Shown piece after piece: positions 1 through 5,182 of a stretch of 7,387 nucleotides of DNA. The stretch's first letter is position 1. Every line of letters starts with the position of its first letter. The stretch comes from an uncultured Campylobacter sp. (GTDB taxonomy: Bacteria > Campylobacterota > Campylobacteria > Campylobacterales > Campylobacteraceae): contig CALHQN010000172.1 of assembly GCA_938036585.1 (NCBI GenBank), positions 1 through 7,387 on the forward strand, given 5' to 3'. A model generated the notes under the pieces. The model was given only the letters and a program-made list of their open reading frames with translations. It was not told where the DNA came from and searched no databases. The translations under genes and the position numbers were made by a program.

Positions 1-4
1 AAAT

Positions 5-97
5 TTAAGCCACTCGATATAAATTGAAAATAAAATTTTTAAAATTTGCTTCTTCGTTGATACACTTTTTTGTGGAGCAGTATTTAGAATGATCCAT
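5..97 (-). CDS. Doubtful 30-codon ORF, unknown peptide
   Basis: An ATG-initiated frame of 30 codons ends in TAA inside the AT-rich leftmost stretch, downstream of the decayed DUF6985 gene on the same strand. The peptide is polar, with two cysteines in the motif YCSTKKC near its start and an aromatic end (NFIFNLYR). No convincing Shine-Dalgarno sequence precedes the ATG, and I recognise no family. It could be a chance frame or a remnant of a longer gene. Nothing else is visible in positions 1-123: there is no GC-rich hairpin followed by a T-run that would make a terminator. Confidence 0.15.
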   Translation of the reverse strand: MDHSKYCSTKKCINEEANFKNFIFNLYRVA

Positions 98-123
98 TGC
101 AAATTTTAATACAAATCTATTCT

Positions 124-1027
124 CTAGCAGCCAAACGCCACCTCTGCTTCGCCGATATTAATGACCTCGCCTTTGCGCGTCATCACGCCTAGGCCGTGCT
201 CCATATCCCGCGAACAGCTAAACTCAAAGCCGATTTTCGCGCCGTCTAGGATATAGATATTTTGTAGCTCCAATAGTTCGCTAAGTTCCTGCGGCGCGCA
301 GACGTCGGGCATGAAATCACTTTTCGTCTCGCTCGGACAGTCGTAGGCCTCCTGCCATTTTGGGTAGTTTTTTAAAATTTCAGCTAATATGCCCGTTAAA
401 ATTTCTTCCTGGTTTTGTTTTAAAAACTCCAGTGCGTCCGATTGCGCGCGGCTAGGCTCGTCCGTCTCCTCGCTGTCTTCGTCTAAAAAAGTGCAGCGAA
501 ACCAGCTCTTTTGCTCTAAAATTTTGCCAAACTACTCTAGTCGCAACGGAAAACTAAAGTCCTCATATCCGCCATCTTCCTCCTCGAATTTGGGCAGAAT
601 TTTAGGCTCCCGCAAGATGTGCATTAAAAAACTCCGCGACCTTTGGGCTGCGGGTGAAAAGATACTCCTCATCCGCTTCGTAGCTTTTGCGCAAAAATTC
701 AAGCGCCTCCTGCTCCGCGCCGCACTCCAAGCAGCACTCGCCCTTGTAATAATCGCTCACGTAGGACGGATTTCCATTGTTTCTGGCATGCTTATCCATC
801 TCGCCTAGCCAGCGCAGCATATTTGGGGCGTCGCCCGCCCATTTGTACTCATTCACCATGTGCGCCGCGTAGATGTATGAGGCGTAGATGCGGTATTTCT
901 CATCGTCCGCCTCCGCCCATTTTTCCTCGATAAAGCGGATAATCTCCGCCTTTGTAATCTTGGATTTTTTAAGCAGCGATCTGTCTAAGAAGACGCCGAT
1001 CTCATCCATTATTTTTTGCGCGTCCAT
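124..1027 (-). pseudogene. Decayed DUF6985-type protein gene (frameshift plus in-frame stop)
   Basis: The first 138 codons (ATG at 1027, good GGAG ribosome site at 1036-1033) encode a helical, TPR-like region with GECCLECGAEQEALEFLRKSYE near its end. The frame then runs into TAA at 604-602. Skipping one base near 613 lets the protein continue as REPKILPKFEEE, and it stays coding to TAG at 126-124, apart from one in-frame TAG at 534-532. The restored product would be about 300 residues. Its C-terminus (IGFEFSCSRDMEHGLGVMTR, then GEVINIGEAEVAF) resembles the end of DUF6985-domain proteins as I remember them (HGLGVM..K..VVEIGGAD). The stop follows LRLE, where a Trp would fit, so a TGG to TAG change is a plausible cause. 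The function of this family is unknown. The gene is only 2 nt downstream of the preceding small gene, suggesting translational coupling. Two independent lesions make decay more likely than a single sequencing error. A truncated 141-residue product could still be translated. Confidence 0.8.
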
Positions 1028-1029
1028 TG

Positions 1030-1359
1030 CTACTCCGTTATAAATTTTTTACTGATCTGCCTTATGATCTGAAAATATTCGCCGAATTTTTCCTCGACTT
1101 TTTTGAAATTTTTTATCTTGTATACGTCCTTTTTGTCGCGATGACAAAGCATTAAATAGGTCGTAAAGTGCAAAATATCTAAAATTTCGGCCCTCAAATT
1201 TTTATCTTCTATCTTGGTTTGTAGGCAAATTTTTAGAATTTTTTTGAAAATTTTCTTATCAAAATAGCAAAAATCATAGAGCAAAACGAAAAATGAGCCG
1301 TCGTTGCCCCTATCTACCTGCGCCCTTAAAAAGGTAATATCATCGCTTGCGTTTGTCAT
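1030..1359 (-). CDS. Small AT-rich hypothetical protein, 109 aa
   Basis: I do not recognise this family. The product is lysine- and phenylalanine-rich and apparently helical. It has a central segment FFVLLYDFCYFDKKIFKKIL, then ILDILHFTTYLMLCHRDKKD and a KIKNF motif, with no signal peptide. The ATG at 1359 is chosen because AGGTGG (1370-1365) sits 5 nt upstream. The same frame stays open to a TTG at 1422, which would add 21 mostly hydrophobic residues (LIVFIVVAMLL, then RPKPIVKVAL). Base composition is clearly more AT-rich than in rlmN, suggesting a different origin. It lies 78 nt after the rlmN stop and 2 nt before the decayed DUF6985 gene, so the two look like a transcriptional pair. Small soluble charged proteins paired with orphan genes are sometimes toxin-immunity proteins, but nothing here proves that. 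Confidence 0.6.
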   Translation of the reverse strand: MTNASDDITFLRAQVDRGNDGSFFVLLYDFCYFDKKIFKKILKICLQTKIEDKNLRAEILDILHFTTYLMLCHRDKKDVYKIKNFKKVEEKFGEYFQIIRQISKKFITE

Positions 1360-1437
1360 TAAAGCCACCTTTACTATCGGTTTGGGCCTGAGCAGCATAG
1401 CAACGACGATGAAAACAATCAAGCGATGTTGGCGCTA

Positions 1438-2691
1438 TCATTTTTTCTCGGCGTTAGTTAAATTTTGCGTTGTAGCCGCGCGCTCAGGGCTGGTCTTGCG
1501 GCCCGGATTAGTTAGCAAAACTTGATCTTTCCCGCCGCTAATTTTGTTTGTCGGCTCGTTTGTACCAGCCCTCTCTCGCGCCTTTGCGGATGAAATTTTA
1601 TCGGCACCGATACCGTTCTGAGCCGGAATTTTATTTTTCTCATTTCTCTGCTTGAGCTGTCCGCATGCCGCGCTGATATCGAGCCCCTTGCTCTGGCGGA
1701 TAGTGCATGTTATGCCGTGCGCGCAGAGATAGTCTTGGAATTTCACCATATCGCTAGGCTCCGGGCGCCCGAATTCGCTGCCCTCGTGCGGGTTAAAGTA
1801 GATCAAATTTACCTTCGCCCTGATGCCGTGCAGCAGCCGCACGAGCTTTTTGGCATCGGCGAGGCTATCGTTTAGCCCGCGGATCACGAGATACTCGAAC
1901 ATCACGCGTTTTCGCATATCGATCGGAAAGCCCCGCACCGCGTCCATCACCGCCTCGATGTTATAGGCCCTATTTATCGGCATCAGGCGGCTGCGCAGCT
2001 CGTCTGTGACGGCGTGTAGCGAGATGGCGAGCAGCACCCCGAGATCCATTTCGCCGAGCTTTTTTATCTGGCTGCCGAGCCCGCTCGTGCTGATGGTCTG
2101 GCGGCGCGGCGAGATAGCCAGTCCGTCGTTTTCTTTTAAAATTTTTATAGCTTTACTAACGTTTTCTAGGTTATCTAGCGGCTCGCCCATACCCATATAT
2201 ACGACGTTTATACGCCGCTCGTAGGGGATTTTATTCTCTCTTTTTATCCATAAAATTTGACCTACGATCTCGCCTGCGGTGAGGTTTCGTACCAGCCCGC
2301 CCTTTGCCGTGAGACAAAACGCACAGCCCATCTTACAGCCCACCTGCGAGCTCACGCACACCGTGTAGCGCGCGTGACGGCTGATTTTGCCCTGCTCGTT
2401 CGTCTGCTCCTCTTTCATCGGTAGCAGCACGCTTTCTATCCGCAGTCCGTCTTTGAGCTCGAAAAGATATTTGATCGAGCCATCGACGCTCTGCTCAAAT
2501 TTGACGCATTTTAGCGGGTCGAAGTAAAACTCTTGCGCCAAATTTGCGCGCAAATCCTTCGGCAAATTTAGCATCTCATCAAAACCCGTCGCGTTCTTTT
2601 TGTAAATCCACTCAAAAATTTGCTTTGCGCGAAACGGCGGGGAGAGCTGCTCTTTTAGCTCATTTAGCGTAAAATCAAGCAAATTTTTCAA
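1438..2691 (-). CDS. rlmN: Dual-specificity 23S rRNA (A2503)/tRNA (A37) C2-methyltransferase RlmN
   Basis: This radical-SAM enzyme makes 2-methyladenosine at 23S rRNA A2503 and at A37 of certain tRNAs. Counting from TTG 2691 gives 417 residues. The iron-sulfur cysteines are C119, C123 and C126 (GCKMGCAFC). The preceding conserved cysteine is C112 ([11 protein letters not shown]), the methyl-carrying cysteine is C343 (SAACGQL), and the family glutamate is E86 (RIESVLLP). [11 protein letters not shown] (about 164-174), ISTSG and SLHAV are further family motifs. The TTG start is chosen because AAGGA lies 6 nt upstream, TTG overlaps the previous stop as TTGA, and the protein then begins [12 protein letters not shown], as RlmN proteins do. 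An ATG at 2781 would add 30 very basic residues lying over the preceding gene. After about residue 350 there is a tail of some 67 residues, rich in K, N, T, A and G, beyond the normal RlmN end. Identity is certain; the start is likely. Confidence 0.96.
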   Translation of the reverse strand: MKNLLDFTLNELKEQLSPPFRAKQIFEWIYKKNATGFDEMLNLPKDLRANLAQEFYFDPLKCVKFEQSVDGSIKYLFELKDGLRIESVLLPMKEEQTNEQGKISRHARYTVCVSSQVGCKMGCAFCLTAKGGLVRNLTAGEIVGQILWIKRENKIPYERRINVVYMGMGEPLDNLENVSKAIKILKENDGLAISPRRQTISTSGLGSQIKKLGEMDLGVLLAISLHAVTDELRSRLMPINRAYNIEAVMDAVRGFPIDMRKRVMFEYLVIRGLNDSLADAKKLVRLLHGIRAKVNLIYFNPHEGSEFGRPEPSDMVKFQDYLCAHGITCTIRQSKGLDISAACGQLKQRNEKNKIPAQNGIGADKISSAKARERAGTNEPTNKISGGKDQVLLTNPGRKTSPERAATTQNLTNAEKK

Positions 2692-3437
2692 ATGATTTCC
2701 TTTTGTTTTATGTATTTTTCGAGCCCTTTTTTGGCTCGCTCGTGGTTTTTGAGAAAATCGGCGTGCGCGTTTTTGTTGCAAAAATTAGTCGCTACAAATA
2801 TGCCGTAAGCGGGGATTTGGAATTTTTGCGCGACCTTGAGGACTGCGAAAAATTCCATATTTTCTAAAAAATATCCGCGCGTAAAAAGCTTGTGGGCTAA
2901 ATTTTGATCGGTCGTGATAAAATTTGAGGAATTTACCTTGCATGTTCCACGTGGAACAACAGAAGCGATTTCGCCTTCTATAGGCGAATAGCTTCTGTTT
3001 TCTAGGCTTGAAATTTCGATATTTGCCGCGACCGAACTCTCGTAAATTTTAAAAATTTTCCCTTCTTTATATAATCCTGCCGAGCCAACAAAAATGATTT
3101 CGTTTGGTAATCCATTTAAAATTTTATCCCGGTTTTGGGAGGATTTCACGCTTTGTAAAACGGGCGAATTTACCAAATTCAGCCTTTTATCGGTTTGCGC
3201 CGTTGTCGTCAAGGTCGGCAAATTTAACCTCTCGTCAGGCTGCCGATCTGCCGTAAAATTTGATTGATTTAATCCACGCTCACTCATAAAATCCCGTCCG
3301 TATCTATCGCTGCCGTATCCGCTCATCATAGTTCGTTTTTGCAAAAGTGCGGTCAAATTTATGCTCATATCCACCAGCCCTACGCCCATTGGTAGCGCGA
3401 AAGGAAATATCTCGTTTTGCCCCGCTGAAATAATCAC
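2688..3437 (-). CDS. PNP/UDP-phosphorylase superfamily protein (putative purine-nucleoside phosphorylase) with a long insertion
   Basis: This is probably a nucleoside phosphorylase or nucleosidase that cleaves the glycosidic bond of a purine nucleoside in the cytoplasm; the substrate is not determined. Over 249 residues the N-terminus ([20 protein letters not shown]) resembles Campylobacterota proteins annotated as purine-nucleoside phosphorylase. FVGSAGLY (116-123) is the core strand and loop. [20 protein letters not shown] (193-212) matches the MEG-type substrate-binding segment, with E195 as the family glutamate. It is followed by VATNFCN, where N218 occupies the position held by the catalytic Asp in MTA/SAH nucleosidase and hexameric PNP. 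Residues of about 35-110 are a polar low-complexity insertion (DERLNLP, DKRLNLV) not expected in the fold. Start is GTG 3437 with AAAGAG upstream; no ATG gives the conserved N-terminus. The gene lies 37 nt after hisF and overlaps rlmN by 4 nt. A parS-like palindrome lies within codons 160-165. Confidence 0.75.
   Translation of the reverse strand: MIISAGQNEIFPFALPMGVGLVDMSINLTALLQKRTMMSGYGSDRYGRDFMSERGLNQSNFTADRQPDERLNLPTLTTTAQTDKRLNLVNSPVLQSVKSSQNRDKILNGLPNEIIFVGSAGLYKEGKIFKIYESSVAANIEISSLENRSYSPIEGEIASVVPRGTCKVNSSNFITTDQNLAHKLFTRGYFLENMEFFAVLKVAQKFQIPAYGIFVATNFCNKNAHADFLKNHERAKKGLEKYIKQKEII
2698..2704 (-). promoter_or_regulatory. Ribosome binding site that decides the rlmN TTG start
   Basis: The minus strand reads AAAGGAAATCATTTGA, placing AAGGA 6 nt before TTG 2691. 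It lies within the last codons of the PNP-like gene, whose TGA shares bases with the TTG. This supports translational coupling and argues against the upstream ATG at 2781. Confidence 0.65.
2943..2958. promoter_or_regulatory. parS: parS-like centromere site (ParB-binding palindrome) inside a gene
   Basis: TGTTCCACGTGGAACA is a perfect 16-bp palindrome. The chromosomal parS consensus is TGTTtCACGTGaAACA, and the GTTCCACGTGGAAC form is the known variant of Pseudomonas-type sites. ParB binds parS, spreads, and with ParA/Soj and SMC segregates the origin region. Here it is read as Val-Pro-Arg-Gly-Thr in the PNP-like gene, in a part of the protein that looks variable. The neighbouring genes correspond to C. 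jejuni loci numbered near Cj1710, at the end of a numbering that starts at dnaA. An origin-proximal position would therefore be expected. Sequence match is direct; function is inferred. Confidence 0.75.
2958..2999. repeat. Interrupted inverted repeat abutting the parS-like site
   Basis: The outer arms AACAGAAGC (2958-2966) and GCTTCTGTT (2991-2999) are perfect complements. The inner arms TTCGCC (2970-2975) and GGCGAA (2983-2988) also pair. They are separated by small internal loops (GAT and TA) and a 7-nt apical loop. The repeat shares one base with the end of the parS-like palindrome and lies wholly within the PNP-like coding sequence. It could form a hairpin in mRNA or be a DNA-level binding site; no function is shown. 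Confidence 0.55.
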
Positions 3438-3474
3438 GATCTGCTCTTTTTGTTCGCTAAATTTGAGCTCAAAT

Positions 3475-4230
3475 TCACAGTCTGACCTCGATGCTGTTTT
3501 GTCTGAGATAGGTTTTAAGCGCTTTAATTTCGATCTCTCTAAAGTGAAAGATCGACGCCGCTAGGCATGCGTCCGCGCCCGCTAAAAAGGCGTCTTTGAA
3601 GTGCTCCATCTTGCCCGCACCGCCGCTTGCGATGACGGGGATATCAAGCGCGCCAAAAATCCGCGTCAAATTTAACTCAAATCCGTTTTTAACGCCATCG
3701 CAGTCCATCGAAGTGAGTAAAATTTCGCCTGCACCGCGCTCCTGGGCTTCTTTTGCCCAGGCAAGCGCATCTTTGCCCGTATCTAGTCTGCCGCCGTTTA
3801 TAAAAACGCTGTAGCCCTCGCCCGTCTTTTTTGCGTCGATCGCGACGACGACGCACTGCGAGCCGAATTTGTTCGCCGCTTCGTCTATCAAATTTGGATT
3901 TTTTATCGCGGCTGAGTTGAAGCTGATTTTATCGCAGCCAACGTTTAGTAGGCGCGAGATGTCGTCGATCGTGCGTATGCCGCCGCCAACGGTCAGCGGG
4001 ATAAAAAGCTCGCGCGCGACCCGCTCCACGACATCCACGATCGTATCGCGCTCAAGGTGCGACGCCGTGATATCGAGGAAGCACAGCTCGTCCGCGCCCT
4101 CCTCGTTGTAGCGTTTGGCTATCTCGACCGGATCGCCCGCGTCTACGAGACCTACGAAATTTACGCCCTTTACCACGCGTCCGTCTTTGACGTCTAGGCA
4201 TGGGATTATGCGTTTTGCAAATCTATTCAA
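3475..4230 (-). CDS. hisF: Imidazole glycerol phosphate synthase cyclase subunit HisF
   Basis: HisF takes ammonia from its glutaminase partner HisH and converts PRFAR to imidazole glycerol phosphate and AICAR, in histidine biosynthesis. The 251 residues are normal length for this beta/alpha barrel. The start [20 protein letters not shown] carries catalytic D13, and VVVAIDAKK carries the second catalytic aspartate D132; these correspond to D11 and D130 of the Thermotoga enzyme. Phosphate-binding loops are TVGGGIR (80-86) and ASGGAGK (201-207). [13 protein letters not shown] (172-184) is also typical. The start is ATG 4230 with AAAGG about 10 nt upstream. No other his gene lies in the window, so HisH must be encoded elsewhere. 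hisF heads the minus-strand gene string and is divergent from ksgA. I recall this gene as absent from the equivalent C. jejuni neighbourhood, which would make it a local insertion or rearrangement. Confidence 0.98.
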   Translation of the reverse strand: MNRFAKRIIPCLDVKDGRVVKGVNFVGLVDAGDPVEIAKRYNEEGADELCFLDITASHLERDTIVDVVERVARELFIPLTVGGGIRTIDDISRLLNVGCDKISFNSAAIKNPNLIDEAANKFGSQCVVVAIDAKKTGEGYSVFINGGRLDTGKDALAWAKEAQERGAGEILLTSMDCDGVKNGFELNLTRIFGALDIPVIASGGAGKMEHFKDAFLAGADACLAASIFHFREIEIKALKTYLRQNSIEVRL

Positions 4231-4321
4231 AGCAGCCCTTTGGAATAAAATTTTTTATGATTTTAGCCAAATTTTACTTAACATAATGACTTTATAAGTA
4301 AAATTTGGCTAGACTCTCGCG
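4231..4321. promoter_or_regulatory. Divergent promoter region between hisF and ksgA
   Basis: This 91-bp AT-rich stretch must drive both directions. On the plus strand TATAAG (4293-4298) is a fair -10 element, 24 nt before the ksgA ATG, which has no clear Shine-Dalgarno sequence. On the minus strand TAAAAT (4265-4260) is a possible -10 for hisF. Campylobacter sigma-70 promoters usually lack a strong -35, so its absence is not informative. The centre is occupied by a long perfect inverted repeat. The exact promoter calls are tentative. Confidence 0.5.
4264..4311. repeat. Perfect 17-bp inverted repeat in the hisF/ksgA promoter region
   Basis: The left arm TAGCCAAATTTTACTTA (4264-4280) and right arm TAAGTAAAATTTGGCTA (4295-4311) are exact reverse complements around a 14-nt spacer. 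The repeat ends 10 nt before the ksgA ATG and 33 nt before the hisF ATG. Its position between two divergent starts fits an operator or a cruciform or leader hairpin better than a terminator. Both arms overlap or flank the candidate -10 elements. Confidence 0.8.
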
Positions 4322-5182
4322 ATGATTAGGGCGAAAAAAGAGTTCGGGCAAAATTTTTTAAAAGACGAGGCCATTTTAAGCAAGATCATCCAAGCGATTC
4401 CCGAGAACATGCAAAATGTCGTTGAAATCGGGGCTGGCTTAGGTGATTTAACTCGCAAGCTTTTGGAATTTTACAGATTAAAAAGTTTCGAGATAGATGA
4501 AGATTTATATCAAATTTTAAGCGCTAAATTTGCGCAGCAGGTCGCTAGCGGCGAGCTTGAGCTCGTTTTGGGCGATGCTTTGCGGATTTGGCAGCAGCGG
4601 GGTCTTGGCTGCGGCGAATATTTTTTGGTCGCAAATTTGCCCTACTATGTCGCTACAAAGATGATTTTGCAGGCGATCGACGATGAGTTGTGCAGCGGAT
4701 TTTTGGTGATGATCCAAAAGGAGGTCGCTTTAAAATTCTGCGCTAGAGCAGGGCAGAGCGATTTTAGCGCTCTTTCGATCCTGGCCGATCTTGCGGGCGG
4801 TTGCGAGCTTCTATTCGACGTTGAGCCTGGCTGCTTCGAGCCTGCGCCGAAGGTAACCTCATCGGTGATCAGACTCGTAAAAGGCAAAAATTTCAAGCCC
4901 GGTGTCGAGGAAGGCGCGGAGAGTCTCGGCGTAAAAAGTTGCGCCCGTTTCCAAAGTCTCGATGAATACGAGAAATTTAAAAGCTTTTTGCGTGTATCTT
5001 TCAGCGCGCCGCGAAAGACGCTTATTAAAAATTTAAGCGCAAAATTTGATAGAGGCTTAGCCGAAGAGATCTTTTTAAATTTGAAAATTCCGCCCACAGT
5101 TCGGGCGCACGAGTTAAATTCCACCCTTTTTTTAGAAATTTTTAAAAATTTAAAGGTAAAAGATGGAAGAAAACAGAAATGA
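4322..5182 (+). CDS. rsmA: 16S rRNA (A1518/A1519) dimethyltransferase RsmA/KsgA
   Basis: KsgA transfers four methyl groups from SAM to the two adjacent adenosines of the 3'-terminal 16S hairpin, late in 30S assembly. The 286-residue product opens with the family signature KKEFGQNFLKD. SAM motifs follow: VEIGAGLGDLT (34-44), FEID (56-59) and GDAL (84-87). NLPYY (105-109) is the catalytic motif of N6-adenine methyltransferases. FEPAPKVTSSV (172-182) and APRKTLIKNL (229-238) are C-terminal family blocks. The region 188-215 looks somewhat longer than in other members. The start is ATG 4322, placing the conserved N-terminus correctly even though the ribosome site is weak. The last 20 nt overlap the start of rnj, so the two are probably co-transcribed and translationally coupled. 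Loss of KsgA function is the classical route to kasugamycin resistance. Confidence 0.97.
   Translation: MIRAKKEFGQNFLKDEAILSKIIQAIPENMQNVVEIGAGLGDLTRKLLEFYRLKSFEIDEDLYQILSAKFAQQVASGELELVLGDALRIWQQRGLGCGEYFLVANLPYYVATKMILQAIDDELCSGFLVMIQKEVALKFCARAGQSDFSALSILADLAGGCELLFDVEPGCFEPAPKVTSSVIRLVKGKNFKPGVEEGAESLGVKSCARFQSLDEYEKFKSFLRVSFSAPRKTLIKNLSAKFDRGLAEEIFLNLKIPPTVRAHELNSTLFLEIFKNLKVKDGRKQK
5152..5156 (+). promoter_or_regulatory. Ribosome binding site for rnj inside ksgA
   Basis: AAAGG lies 6 nt before the rnj ATG at 5163, within the last codons of ksgA. It fixes the rnj start ahead of the long N-terminal extension and supports coupled translation of the pair. Confidence 0.6.

Noticed and set aside
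389..808. Plus-strand 139-codon frame opposite the DUF6985-type gene
   Set aside because: The minus strand carries a coherent, if broken, coding sequence here with a recognisable C-terminal domain; the plus frame has no ribosome site or family features.
2692..2781. 30-residue basic N-terminal extension of RlmN from ATG 2781
   Set aside because: It is the out-of-frame reading of the PNP-like gene's 3' end; TTG 2691 has the better ribosome site and the expected RlmN N-terminus.
2688..3437. Assigning the PNP-like gene as mqnB (futalosine hydrolase)
   Set aside because: Campylobacter uses an MTAN-type enzyme on aminodeoxyfutalosine, and the motifs here support only superfamily membership.
4264..4311. 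Inverted repeat as a transcription terminator
   Set aside because: It lies between two divergent start codons, the stem is AT-rich, and no gene ends nearby.
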